From: Undaria pinnatifida
Lineage: Eukaryota; Sar; Phaeophyceae; Laminariales; Alariaceae
Assembly: GCA_012845835.1 (NCBI GenBank)
Contig: JABAKD010000016.1
Coordinates: forward strand, 14,001,020 to 14,065,019
Reading direction: 5' to 3'
DNA: 64,000 bases
The position numbers and the translations under genes are program-made. The notes beneath the pieces were generated by a model. The model was not told the DNA's origin and did not search any database. It was given only the letters and a program-made list of their open reading frames with translations. Of this stretch, positions 34,815-45,935 are shown piece by piece (positions within the stretch are counted from its first letter, which is position 1; every line of letters begins with the position of its first letter).

Positions 34815-35370
34815 TGGCCTAAGGTGAACCCAGAAAGTTTCAAATGGAAGTGGGGAGAAGATGAACTACTGTTGTACCGATCGTAGACCAGTATACGTAC
34901 CTTGGCGCAGAGATCTCAAAGGAATGCTCTTGGGGTGCGCACATAGCGAAAGTAATAGGACAGCGTAAATGACAAGTAGGCAAGATGGATGCGATCCTAA
35001 CAGACTCGTACCTCGACGCTGGGATTAAAATATGTATTCTGATTAATGTGATTATACCAAAGCTAAAGTATGCAGGAGAAGTATGGGAAGGGAACGCGGA
35101 GTTCGTAGAACATCCGGAAACAGCAGTGCAGATGAAAGCAGCTAAACACATTCTAGGATACTCAAGTACGATGAGTAATACAGTATCAAGAACAGAAGTA
35201 GGAATGTACCCAGTTAAAACAAATAAAGACGTGAGAAAGTTGAAATGGCAAAACCAGGTATAAAGTAAGGAATGTGCCAGAAAAGAGGTTGCCAGCCATG
35301 GCATACCTGATAGGGCTGTATGAGAGGAAATATCGAAGGGGCGAGCTGGAGTAAGATGGGCTTTAGGTGG
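34815..35370 (+). pseudogene. Non-LTR retrotransposon (LINE) ORF fragment, middle part
   Basis: Frames spell KWKWGEDELL, TYLGAEISKECSWGAHIAKV, then MDAILTDSYLDAGIKI, VIIPKLKYAGEVWEGNAEF and KAAKHILGYSSTMSNT, typical of the region after the reverse transcriptase core in plant- and alga-type LINE proteins. Stops and frameshifts break it. The copy stops near GRAGV at about 35355 and resumes in phase of homology at 37110, after a 1.75-kb insertion. Confidence 0.75.
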
Positions 35371-35374
35371 CATA

Positions 35375-35890
35375 GATGTAGGGGTTTGTTATACGTGTGG
35401 TGCTAGGTCTAGGCGATGGTGCGGGTGGTGGGGAAGAAGGGGGCGTTCGGGGCGGGGGGGGGGGGGGAAGCAGCGGCATGGATGGCTCTAGAAAGATAAT
35501 AAGGTGATATCCAGTGCGTGAGGTGTTTATCAATCTGGCGGATTTCGATATTAGGTGGCGCGTTTGAGCAAGGGAGGGCGAGAAGGAGGGGGGGGGGGGG
35601 GGGGGGGGGGAGATTTTTTAGGAGGTTTAGGTCACAAATAATATTCAAATACACTCCGGCTGTGAGATCAAAAATATGTAGGGGCTTGTTATACGCGTGG
35701 TGCTAGGTCTAGGCGATCGTGCGGGTGTTGGGAAAAAGGGGGCGTTGGAGGGGGGGGTTGAGCGGGATGGGGGGGAAAAATGAAAACTACGTCATGGATG
35801 GTCAGAAAGATAATGACGTGATATCAACTGCGTAAAGGTGTTTATTACTCTGGTCGATTTCGATTGTGAGTGGGGCGTTTGGACAAACTA
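35375..35890 (+). repeat. 301-bp tandem duplication with poly-G tracts
   Basis: ATGTAGGGG(T/C)TTGTTATACG, GTGGTGCTAGGTCTAGGCGAT starts both units (35375 and 35676). Each holds GGTGATATC or CGTGATATC and a GGTGTTTAT segment, and runs of 10 to 24 G. An inverted, MITE-bearing copy lies at about 37905-38210. Confidence 0.8.
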
Positions 35891-35895
35891 GGCGG

Positions 35896-37105
35896 AAAAA
35901 AAGAAAAAGGGGGGGGGGGGGGGGGGGGGGGGGGGAGGGATCGGGGGAGGGGGGGGGGGGGGGGGAGGGGTGGGGGTTTTTGGAACAAGAGGGATCGGGG
36001 GAGGGGGAGGGGGGGGGCGGGGGGCGGGACACTTCAATATGTGCGCGGAAACTATAAATCCTTAAAGGGGACAAACCTGACGGTTGGAGCAAGAATACAT
36101 CCTTTTACATCATCTGCCTGGTAACGTTTACTATTCTAGAAGGTTTGATGTTAGATGCAGTATGCAACCCAGTGTTTAAGTGTAGTAAATAACGTGTTAA
36201 ATCTTCATAATTTGTTGTTGTACATGGATCGAAAGCTAGAATATTTTATAGAATATTTGTAGTTACCATTATTTTCTGACATCGCTAATTATAAGAAAGA
36301 GATACGATTGCCAAATACAACAGGCGAGGTGATGTGGTCATGCACTGTTTGTCACCACCATCATATAGTTACCCCCCTTTCCCCGCCCCCCCCCCCCCCC
36401 CCCGCCCTCCACACCCCATCCCACCCCCACCCCCTCGAACACTCCGCCCTCTCTCTACTCACTGACTGTACGACTTACCCCAGGATATACATGATAAACT
36501 GATGCATTCTTTCCAAAACCGTCACATTTATCCCCTCAAAATAATGTATAGTTTCCACGCACAAATTGAGCTGCCCCACCCACCCCACCCCCGCCCCAAC
36601 CCCCCCCCCCCCCTATGATAAACTGGTGCATTTTTTTTTTTTTTTTTGCCCCACAACCGTCATATTTATCCCCTTAGAGGATTTATAGCTTCCACGCACA
36701 AATTTCCCGCCCGTCCGCCCCCCCCCCCCAGCCCCCCCCCCCCCCCCAGCCCCCTCCAACCCCGCTCGCTTTTGATCAAAACCAGGCCCCCACGTCCTTC
36801 AAAACTCCGTCCTCCCCTCACCGGTTATTCGACTTACAGAATTCACTTGATAAACGGATACATTTCCCTCCACAGCTGTCAGAATCTGTCCCCCTCAGAA
36901 ACGGGTTTTAAAGTGTCCGCGCACAGACTGACTAACATCACCCTGTTGACCCTGATAGCTACACTGTAGTTGTAAGGGGAGTCGCCGACCTATATCCTCA
37001 ATGAGGACTCACAACCCGTAATACGCGCGATCGGAGTATCACACACAGCTTGCAAAGATGAGTTTCGACAAAATCTTCGATCTCACAGCTGGCGTGTATT
37101 TCCAT
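35896..37105 (+). repeat. Nested diverged copies of repeat family A with homopolymer G/C tracts
   Basis: G-rich (35905-36030) and C-rich (36380-36430, 36595-36615, 36715-36765) tracts separate partial copies of the family A head (TGATAAACTG(G/A)TGCAT, GTTTCCACGCACAAATT). The last copy, 36820-37105, is nearly full length, from ACCGGTTATTCGACTTACAG to TCTCACAGCTGGCGTGTATT. The whole block interrupts the LINE. Confidence 0.75.
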
Positions 37106-37109
37106 TTTT

Positions 37110-37830
37110 ATAATAAAATAGTCGAGAAGATATGGATGGATTTAGGGGGCGACCAAGAAGAGGTATTAATAGTGTCTACAGAGAAGTTTGGTGGGTACAA
37201 AACAGGAGTAAATGAAATAATATTGATAGTAAGAAAGGGACAGGCTAGTGCTAAGAAATAAGGTGAACGAGGAGAAGCACTTAGAGATACACGGGGGGTG
37301 GAGGGAAGATATTGGAATGAAAACGTATCTGCACGAGTCCAATGGACTACGCGAAAAATCTGAAACTGCGATTTCGTGTAGGGGACCTGGACCTACCCAA
37401 AAGAAGAAAGAGATATACCAGTAGCCGGGAGGAGGAGGACGTGGCTACACATATCACATATGTGCCCGTGTGGCACTGCAATGCAAGTAGAGAGTACGAC
37501 TCACATAGTAGGAGAATGTGAAATGTACAAGGAGGAACGGGATGCGTTAGAGGAGGAGATGAGGAAATCAGACGTATGTGACATGGAAGAGTTCGGTAGA
37601 CTAGGTAGTAGCGAAAAAACGATCGCTATCATCTTAGGAGATAGTGGTCGCAGACGGCGAAACTGGACGGGGATAGGAAAAACAAACAGTTTCTATGCAA
37701 TATATGGAAGGAGCGCAATGAGCGCTCAAGCGTTTTTTTAGGAGTAGGAATGAACGGTGCTCCGTCTCTAAAGGGATGCGTGGTCAATGCTATGGTCAAA
37801 TGACTGAGGCAAGCAAGAAATGAGTACCCC
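37110..37830 (+). pseudogene. LINE ORF fragment, C-terminal part
   Basis: Frames spell KIVEKIWMDLGGDQEEVL, KFGGYKTGVNE, then RKRYTSSREEEDVA, MCPCGTAMQVESTTHIVGEC, EMYKEERDALEEEMRKS and SSEKTIAIILGD. The CPCG...H....C cluster is the zinc-knuckle-like end common to this LINE type. Several stops and shifts make it non-functional. It ends near KGMRGQCYGQMTEAS and is followed by a C-rich tract. Confidence 0.75.
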
Positions 37831-38087
37831 TCCCACACACACGCACAAACCCCCTCCCCGTCCCCCGCCGCCCCGCCTACAATCCAAATCCTCCGCATTA
37901 TAATAGACACTAACCAACAGGTGATATCACCCATCTACTTTTCGAGCCATCCATGCAGTAGCTCCAATTCGTATACGTGGTCTCCAAGCTCAGACAAGGG
38001 TAGACCGGCCTGCGCTCTCCCGCCGCGCGGGCGGCCGCCCCCCCCCGCCCCCTCCTTCCCCGCGACCCCCTCCATCGCCTAGACCTA

Positions 38088-38192
38088 TTACGGGGGACCA
38101 TAGTAAATAGGACCAAATATTGTTAGTCAAAATGGGAAAATATATTGTTTTTTGTGTGTACCGTAGGTCCTATTTACTATGGTCCCCCGTAA
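38088..38192. mobile_element. 105-bp MITE with perfect 27-bp inverted ends and TA duplication
   Basis: The ends are TTACGGGGGACCATAGTAAA (continuing to 38114) and its exact inverse (38166-38192), flanked by TA on each side. The flanks CGCCTAGACC and GCATCACGCG are joined by a single TA in the uninserted inverted copies at about 35398 and 35700. TA target and short TIRs fit a Tc1/mariner (Stowaway-type) MITE. Confidence 0.9.
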
Positions 38193-38215
38193 TAGCATCA
38201 CGCGTAGAGTAAGGT

Positions 38216-38597
38216 CCAATCTAATCTAATCTAATCTAATCTAATCTAATCTAATCTAATCTAATCTAATCTAATCTAATCTAATCTAATCTAATCTAAT
38301 CTAATCTAATCTAATGTAATCTAATCTAATCTAATCTAATCTAATCTAATCTAATCTAATCTAATCTAATCTAATCTAATCTAATCTAATCTAATCTAAT
38401 CTAATCTAATCTAATCTAATCTAATCTAATCTAATCCAATCTAATCTAATCTAATGTAATCTAATCTAATCTAATCTAATGTAATCTAATCTAATCTAAT
38501 CTAATCTAATCTAATCTAATCTAATCTAATCTAATCTAATCTAATCTAATGTAATGTAATGTAATGTAATGTAATCTAATGTAATGTAATGTAATCT
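38216..38597 (+). repeat. CTAAT pentanucleotide satellite, about 76 units
   Basis: Almost uninterrupted CTAAT units; GTAAT variants gather toward the right end. Confidence 0.98.
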
Positions 38598-38631
38598 ATT
38601 CGTCCTAACAATGTTGGAAATGCCGCCTCCC

Positions 38632-38765
38632 CCCCGGCCTCGCTTGGTGCAAGCAATGACTGTCTGATTGGTGAAAATCCAACGTGCTCCGTCCCGGCAT
38701 AGTAGGGATGCGAGGGTCTATGGTCATACGATTACGGCCATGCACAAATTGAGTGCACCCCCCGC
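38632..38765 (-). repeat. 135-bp dispersed repeat, copy 2
   Basis: Inverted copy of 3037-3172, sharing CGCTTGGTGCAAGCAATG, CCGGCATAGTAGGGATGCGA and a C run at the end matching the G run of copy 1. Confidence 0.85.
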
Positions 38766-38838
38766 CCTCCACCCCCCACCTTAAAACCCCGCCTCCTCCC
38801 CCCACCGGTTATCGACATATAGGATATATTATAAAAAT

Positions 38839-39301
38839 TAAAATACACTCCAGCTGTGAGATCGAAGATTTCGTCGAAACTCATCTTTGCAAGCTGTGTG
38901 TGATACTCCGATCGCGCGCATTACGAGTTGTGTGTCCTCATTAAGGATATAGGTCGGCGACTCCCCTTACAACTACAGTGTAGCTATCAGGGTCAACAGG
39001 ATGATTTTAGTCAGTCTGTGCGCGGAAACTATAAAACCCGTTTCTGAGGGGGACAAAATCTGACAGCTGTGCCTATATATATAATGAACTGATCCATTCC
39101 ACAGCCGTCCGATTTTGTCCCCCTCAAAAACGGGTTTTATAGTTTCCGTGCACAGATTGATAACATACTCTGTTGACCCTGGTACAAGCTAGTTGTAAGG
39201 GGAGTCGCCGACCTACGTCCTTTATGAGGACGCCCACCCAGTAATAAGCGCGATAGGAGTATCACACACAGCATGCAAAGATTAGCTTCGACGAAATCTT
39301 C
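38839..39301. mobile_element. Inverted pair of family A repeats (arms about 200 bp)
   Basis: Arm 1 (38864-39071) and arm 2 (39101-39301) are inverse copies with about 30 bp between. Both carry ACTATAAAACCCGTTTCTGA or its inverse and the AGGTCGGCGACTCCCCTTAC segment. Arm 2 is cut at GAAATCTTC by the element starting at 39302; its missing end, GTCGATCTCACAGTTGG and on, reappears at 40811. Confidence 0.85.
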
Positions 39302-40805
39302 CAAGGTTATGTTCTGTAGGGTTTGTGGATTCCAGGTAATGATATGGGAGTCTTACAGGGATTCCAGAAGTTTCGGGTACGGATATGAAAGTGTTACATA
39401 ACTTCCAGAAATTCCGGGTATTGTGGCACGGGCGTACAGAACTCACAGAAGTTCCGGGCGGGTACCAAAGGTGCTGTACGCGTACCCCGGGTATTGTGGC
39501 ACGGGGTGTACATAACTCACAGCAATTCCGGGTACGGGTATGAATGTCCTACAGAACGAACGTAAGTTCGGGTACGGGTATGAAAGTCTTGCAGAACTTC
39601 CAGAAGTTCCCGGTATTGTGGCACGGACGTACGGAACTTACAGAAGTTCCGGGCACGGCTATGAATGTCTTACAGAACTTACAGAAGTCTCGGGTAATAC
39701 CCGGGTAAATGCATAGGGGAGTTCGATTTGAAGTGGAGGATTTAATCCAACTTGCATGGCATGTTCTCACTGGGCCAATGTCCCCGAGGCAATCTGTCGT
39801 AGCGTTAAGGAAATTATGAATTATCGACAAAACTACCGCCGAGAGAGGCAACAAATCGTGCCATAGCGTACCCCGGCTGTGGCGCTTCAAACAAAACAAT
39901 GGCGGTCGCAAGGCCATATTTTTTCACCAGCCCGACAAGCCAAGTGCCGCGACAAAGAAGCGAAACTACCGAAGACACAGAGGATAGTTCAAGACGTCGA
40001 TGGTAGCTGCATCGCCATCATGGCAGATCTATGTATTACTTCGATCCGAAAAAAACTTTGACAATACGCAGCACGTGGTTTATAGGAAACAAATTCGTGT
40101 ATTTCCACCATATCGAATCGCATTCAATTCGATTAAAAAAAAATTGCATATTTTCGATTCAAAATACTTAAAACAAGAGTCCTTCGTTAATCTATTACGT
40201 GCCCACGGATTAGAAACAAAAAAAGCATGGACAGGACCTACAGTAGGTGCTACTATCATATACAATATGTACTGCTACAACAGCTGTATGTACTCTCGGT
40301 GATCGGTTGGTGTCATTGGCAAGATATATATGACAACACAATATAATGCATAATACACTCTTTGGGTTATTAAACCTGAATTAATGCATGTTGGCTCCCC
40401 GGGTTTTGTATCAAAGGTATACCCGTGCCCCGGGTATTATGCCACAGTCTTACAGAAGTCACAGAAGTTCCGGGTTAGGATATGGGGATCTTACAGAACT
40501 TACAGAAAATTCCGGGTACGGTACGGAAGTGTTACAGAACTCACAGATGTTCCGGGTATTGTGGCACGGACGTACAGAACTCACATAATTATAAAAATGA
40601 TATACCCATACCCCGGGTACGGGTATGAATGTCGTACAGAACTTCCAGAAGTTCCGGGTACGGGTATGAATGTCGTACAGAACTTCCAGAAGTTCCGGGT
40701 ACGGATATGAATGTGCTACAGAACTCACAGAAGTTCTTTGTAGGGTAATACCCGGGGTAAATACCCCGGGTATTGTTTGTGCGTACCCTACAGAACACAA
40801 CCTTG
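39302..40805. mobile_element. 1.5-kb element, hAT-like (8-bp target duplication), no transposase
   Basis: The ends are CAAGGTTATGTTCTGTAGGG at 39302 and the inverse of CAAGGTTGTGTTCTGTAGGG ending at 40805 (one mismatch in the 21 bp seen). It is flanked by AAATCTTC and AAATAGTC (6 of 8 bases equal), and the host sequence, a family A repeat, continues across it. Both flanks inside hold many copies of ACAGAACTTCCAGAAGTTCC-type units with CGGGTA, on the same strand. The middle 600 bp has no recognised transposase. Confidence 0.8.
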
Positions 40806-41297
40806 AAATAGTCGATCTCACAGTTGGAGAGTATTTTAATTAATGTAATACGAAGAGTGTTCGCGAAAAACTTTCTTCGTAAAAAGAAAAACATTAAAAA
40901 TACCCCCGAAGGTAGGATATGTGGTACGTTTTTAACACAAAAGTACTTTAGCGAAGATAGGTTTTGACAAAAATGGCGGTACTTGACTCTGCATTTCATT
41001 GGCCTACAACACACCGAGCATCTGTTCGACGCGAATTCAATCACTGATCACGGAGCATCGTCCTTGCATGGCACGCACCACCACCAGCTGCCTGCTGATT
41101 GTGTTCGTAGCAACGCTGTATCGACACATCGCAACAGCCGCAGAGAGCACACAGACTCGAGAGGTGTAGGTAGAGTATGACGCGGATGAGCGGTGATGGG
41201 GTGTGCCGGCGGGCCGCTGTTACGACAGCGCGCTCTCGCCCGCTTGGTGTCGTGGAGAATGCGTCGGCTACTCGTACTCGTGCTCGTGCGCTATGTT

Positions 41298-41515
41298 CGT
41301 TGTTGTTGTTGCTGTTCTCACATTAACTCGCATAATCAAGTCCGTGGTCACAGGACAGGCTCCAGTCACTCTGGCTGAGGAATACCCCAGAGAAAAACAC
41401 AAATAAACCAAAAGTGGTGCACGCATATATCATAGCTGGCGCAATTCATGCCTCCGCCAGAAAAATATAAAAAGTGAAATCGGGAGTCTGCCTAAAATGT
41501 GCCAGGTCCATACTG
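41298..41515 (+). repeat. About 215-bp dispersed repeat, copy 1
   Basis: Contains AATCAAGTCCGTGGTCACAG, GGCTCCAGTCACTCTG, GCAATTCATGCCTCC and ATGTGCCAGGTCC. Copy 2 is at 59263-59480 and a partial third copy at about 59925-59960. Confidence 0.85.
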
Positions 41516-41699
41516 GTACATACGTTTCACTACTCGCGCCTGAAAAAATCGACTAAACCGCTTGCCACCCCGAAAACACTACCACGTATTTGTTACATGT
41601 TGTACCTACCTATCATTACGCATACGCACGTCAGACTCAAGTCAAATGGAAAAAACAAAGAAAAAAAAGAAAACAAAACAAAATATGCCGAAAAAAGAA

Positions 41700-41800
41700 G
41701 GGAAAGGAAAAGAAAAGAAAAGAAAAGAAAAGAAAAGAAAAGAAAAGAAAAGAAAAGAAAAGAAAAGAAAAGAAAAGAAAAGAAAAGAAACGAAAAGAAA
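41700..41800 (+). repeat. AAAAG pentamer array
   Basis: About 18 AAAAG units. They produce long lysine-rich open frames that are not real genes. Confidence 0.97.
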
Positions 41801-42046
41801 AGAAGCGGAAGCAAGGAAAGGAAAAGAAAAAACACCATACTAGCAGACCCTAGGAACTGATTAAAGACGGCATTGGGCTCATGTAGAGGGTATCAAGTGC
41901 ATCAATGGCACTGGGGGGAGAACGCAACAAGGCGAAGAAGTCAGGGCGGCCTTACGCTAACTTGTGAGGGCCATTAGAAGGCCCACGAAATTCAAGACGA
42001 TGATGTCCAGACCCAGACTTCAGTCTTTAGGGCAGGACGCCCCCCC

Positions 42047-43674
42047 TACCCCCCCCCCCCCCCCTTCCCTCGTTTCATAGACCAAGACACCAGGACACAG
42101 CTCGTGTATCATTTCAATTCCACCACACCGTCATAGCAGCAGCAGCAGCAGCAGCAGCAGCGGCGCGGTGTGAGGCCGCCGTGATCTAAGTGTCGGGCGC
42201 CGGGCGTGCTCGGAGCGGAGCGCTACTTCGCGGTGGCAGCGTACGCTGAGCGCAGCAGCAACAGCAGCAGCACACGACCAGAAGAAAGTCAAGCCGGGGT
42301 CCCAAAATTGGAAAAGCAAAAAATTAAGCTCTTGCTATTGCCGGTGCTGGTGCTGGTGCTGGTGCTGCTTGTCTTTGTTGCTGAAGCGGATGCTGCCGCT
42401 AGCTGCCGCTTGCTGCCGCTAGCTATGCTGCTGCTGACTGTGGTGGGATAGCGGCGGTGGCGCTGCGGTGAACCCTGCCGCCTTCGCCGTTGCTTGGCTG
42501 CCGTCGCTACCCGTACCTGTGCGCTGCTTTTTAGCTCTTTTTTTGTGCTTCTATCCACATTGCTTTTTTGAGTTGTTGCTGCATATCCCCACTTCCCCTC
42601 TCAATTTGGAAGGCGTCGCCTGCAAGATTTTGTTACTTGCAACGCAAACACACCAAAATCATGAGGGGAAGGGAATTCAAGTTTTTTAGCGGAAGGAAAG
42701 TACTTTTCCGAACACCATTTCGCAATCACACTAATATACATATATAAACAATTTCACATGTACAAGGTTCGCCTTCGGAGGCGGGGTGACGAAAGGCTGA
42801 TGATTTTCATCTAGTGGCTGATTCTATTAATACGATAGCCCCCACCCCAAAACTAGCGATTTTCTTTAACCAACGTGTCGTCGCCTCTACACATGAGCTC
42901 AGCTATGGAAAAAATCAATCTTCACATATGGCTTCTTGTTTGCAACAAGGACTGTCGAACGACGACGTCGAGGGGCAAGGGACACCGCATTTCAGTAGAT
43001 ACGGCCGGCAGCTGGTTTCAACACCGGCGATTTCGTTAAGCAACGGTGGGGGGAGCTACCGTGGAACGACTCTAATAATATAATTCACTGACAAGAGCGT
43101 AGTTCAAAAACTGCCTGTACAATAATAGAGTATTCATCGGCTTGGGAGATGTTTTCGGTTTACCAGTAATGAATGGCGGTATACCTTGGTAGACGATGGA
43201 TGCAGCAGCAACGCGTGTGCGTGCGGAGGTCGTAGTATAGGAGTCCCAATAGGCTCCGCGCGGTCACGGCCGGACGGTACCGTGGGGATCGGAGAGGCGG
43301 CAGGAGCAGGGGTCGCGGCGGTCGACAGGGCCGGCCGCGGCCGTGGGATTCGCGGCGGGGTGTTGACAGTCCCGGCAGATGATCGAGGGGCCCTGCCGGG
43401 CCCGAATCCGTAATCTACAGCAGGGGTGCATCACCGGTTGCTGTCGCTGTCCGTCGGCGCGTCGTCGCCGACGGAGGGGCTAGAGTGTCGAGCAAGGCAG
43501 AGACGGACACGGTCGAACGGGTGGTCGCGGCGGAGTCCGTCTCTTGTGTAGAACTCCTTGATGGAGGAATCGGCTGTGCGAAGGTCGTCGCTGCAGCCAG
43601 GGCTTCTGCGGAGCCCGTGCCACCCTCGATGGGTATGGCAAAAACCGAAGCGAAAACGGTTTCAGCGGCAGGCA
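42047..43674. other. No supported gene; CAG repeats and GC-rich sequence
   Basis: A C run (42047-42064), CAG repeats (42138-42162) and GCTGGT repeats (about 42340-42366) lie here. The stretch 43240-43500 is GC-rich with low-complexity open frames only. No splice-supported exon was seen. Confidence 0.5.
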
Positions 43675-43754
43675 GTCGTCGTGCCCGAGTGGTTCAGGCA
43701 ATGGATTGGAAACCCATTGTGATTTTACGCACAGGTTCGGTCCTGCCGACGACG
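43675..43754 (+). tRNA. tRNA-Ser-like gene (anticodon GGA), possibly a pseudogene
   Basis: A 7-bp acceptor stem GTCGTCG/CGACGAC encloses CCCGAGTGGTTCAGGC (D arm), ATGGATTGGAAACCCAT (anticodon GGA), a long variable arm TGTGATTTTACGCA typical of serine tRNA, and CAGGTTCGGTCCTG (T arm). The T loop is one base short, the anticodon stem has an A-C mismatch, and the A box has C for G. The next bases after the discriminator G are CCA, then TTTT. Encoded CCA is unusual in eukaryotes and could mean a retroposed copy. Confidence 0.6.
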
Positions 43755-43998
43755 CCATTTTCCGGCAGTTCTGCCTATTGAGCAGGTCTTCGGTGAGTAC
43801 TCACTTTCTTTGCCGTAGTAGAGAAGCAGCTTTATTATCTCCACAGAACCTCGAAATAGCAACTGAGAACCGAGGCGCATGCCTCGCCTCGGTTTCATTT
43901 CCTGAATACCCCGAATAAATAACGCCAACCTATCATACGAAAACGGCTAATTACGTATCAAATCAGAAAATTGTAGGCCTTTCTAGGCCGTATCTTAA

Positions 43999-44912
43999 CA
44001 TAAGGGTAGCGCACGGGTCGCCCATGGGCCGCTCATCAGTCACTTATTATGTTGCGGATAGTAGTAGCCCATGGGTCACCCGTCGGTCACCCGGTACTAC
44101 CCCATCGACTGCCCACGGATCAGCCATGAATCGCCCAGGCGTCACCCGTGGGTCACCCACGAGCTTACGGTACTAGCCCATGACTCTCAGTTTATGGTAT
44201 GATATTAGCCCATAGGTCGCCCATAGGTCACCCGTGGATCACCCGTGGATCATCCACGAAACTTCTGGTAGAAGCCTTTCGATCGCCTATGGGTCGGTCA
44301 CCCGTGGTTCCCCATGAATTAGTGGTGCTAGCACATGGGTCGCCCACGGGCAGCCATTGATCACCGGTAAGTTTCTCTGAGTTTAGGGCAGCCATGGGTC
44401 AACCATGACTTAGTGATATTAGCCTATGTGTCGCCCATGGGTTACCCGTGGGTCACCCATGACTTTATGTTACTAGTAGCCCATGGGTCACCCACGAGTT
44501 TATGGTAGCAACCCATGGGTCGTCCATGTGTCACCCATGACATTACTGGAAGTAGTATCCCATTGGTCACCCATGCGTGACCCATGACCTTATGGTACTA
44601 TTATAGTTCAAGGGTTGCCCACAGGTCTGCCATGGGTCGCCCATGGGTCATCCGTGGGTTACCCGTGAGTTTATCGCCCATGGCTCGCCCATGGGTTGCC
44701 CATGGATCGCCCATGAGTTCCATGATAACTCATGGATCGCCCGAGGTAGATCGTCCATGATTTGGTGGTACTAGCCCATGGGTGGCCCATGGGTGGCCCA
44801 TGGGTCGTCCGTGAGTTCCATGATAGCATCCCACGGGTCGCCCAAGGTGGGTCGCCCATGATTTAGTGGTACTGGCCCGTGAGTCACCCGTGGGCCACCC
44901 GTGGGTCATTGT
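43999..44912. repeat. Satellite of CCATGGGTCGCC / CACCCGTGGGT units, left block
   Basis: Irregular higher-order units of about 55-60 bp, made of 10-11 bp pieces (CCCATGGGTCG, CACCCGTGGGT, CACCCATGA) separated by GTTTATGGTACTAGC. The array is dense in the palindromes CCATGG and CCCATGGG. Confidence 0.95.
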
Positions 44913-45106
44913 CGATTACATAGCACTACCCACTGAGCTACTTAGTCACTACATAACCAACAAAATATATGTTTCGAGTTCGTAAATTGATTCTCACCCG
45001 GCTTTTCTTGACAGGGATTTCCGAAGCTTCTTACCCCTCGCCACGTACTAGTGCCTAGAAATACTATAACTTTCTGGCCTTTTTTTCGTCGCGGCCACGA
45101 TCCGAG

Positions 45107-45415
45107 GGTTACCAATCGCCGAAAATCGAGGTGTCTTTCAGTGCGCTGTAGAACGTTGTCGTAAGGTCCTCGGTTGCCGGCACCGTCTCAAGTGTCCTGC
45201 ACCACCGTCTAATTATTGACGTGTTGCACCCAGGTGCGGTGCTCGCGTTCTGGACGTCTTCCTAGACGCAAGCACCGCACCTTGGTGCAACACGTCCACC
45301 ATTATACGGTGGTGCAGGTAGGAAGGCACTTGAGATAGTGCTGGCAACCGAGGACCTTACGGCAACGTTCTACAGCGCAGTGAAAGACACCTCGATTTTA
45401 GGCGATTGGTAACCC
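45107..45415. repeat. Foldback, arms about 147 bp
   Basis: GGGTTACCAATCGCC to GCGGTGCTCGCGT (left) is inverted as ACGCAAGCACCGC to GGCGATTGGTAACCC (right), with only about 10 bases between. The arms are nearly identical apart from small changes in the middle (for example TGTCGTAAGG versus TGCCGTAAGG). Confidence 0.9.
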
Positions 45416-45422
45416 ATTGATG

Positions 45423-45493
45423 ATACCGGGATTCGAACCCACGCACATCAGGCTCAGAAGCGGACAGCTATCCACTAGACCGCTGAGTCACTG
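45423..45493 (-). repeat. tRNA-like segment
   Basis: The minus strand has CAGCGGTCTAGTGGATAGC (A box) and GTGGGTTCGAATCCCGG (excellent B box). The acceptor and anticodon stems do not close, so it is a tRNA relic or SINE head next to the foldback. Confidence 0.5.
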
Positions 45494-45935
45494 TGACTAA
45501 GTAGCTCAGTGGGTAGTTCTATATAGCCAACAAAATATGTGTTGTCGAGTTCGTAAGCTGATTCTCGCCGCCCCGATGAACAACTAAGATATGCCGTGGG
45601 TTCGAAGCCCACCGACTTCATAATATATATAACTATTCTAACGACGTCAGCTGTGAGTTCGACGAATATTTGTTATTTTCGAGTGTGCGCGCTGAAGACA
45701 TCATTGATATTTATGATAGTGTATTCCTAGACACTAGCTAGTCCGTGGGGAGGAGAAAGCCCCGAAGATCCGTGTTACGAAGTGGGTGAGAATCAGTTCA
45801 CGAACTGAAAAACATATAATTTGTTGGACAAATATTGTGTTGGTTATTATAGTACTACCCACTGAGCTACTTGGTCACCATTGAGCTACTTCAGTGACTA
45901 AGTAGCTTAGTGGGTAGTGCTGTATAACCAACAGT

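Larger units (their letters stand above)
44913..45935. other. Insertion inside the satellite: foldback and tRNA-like halves
   Basis: The satellite stops at 44912 and resumes at 45936. Near its two edges the insertion carries inverted copies of AGTAGCTCAGTGGGTAGT (minus at about 44930, plus at about 45897), with two more copies inside (45495 plus, 45855 minus). TAGCTCAGTGGGTAG is a good pol III A box. A family A core fragment (CGTCAGCTGTGAGTTCGACG) lies at about 45645. Confidence 0.65.

Noticed and set aside
41474-41860. 128-codon lysine-rich frame
   Set aside because: Produced by the AAAAG microsatellite; all frames are open there.
45423-45493. Functional tRNA gene
   Set aside because: A and B boxes are good, but acceptor and anticodon stems do not pair; kept as a tRNA-like repeat.
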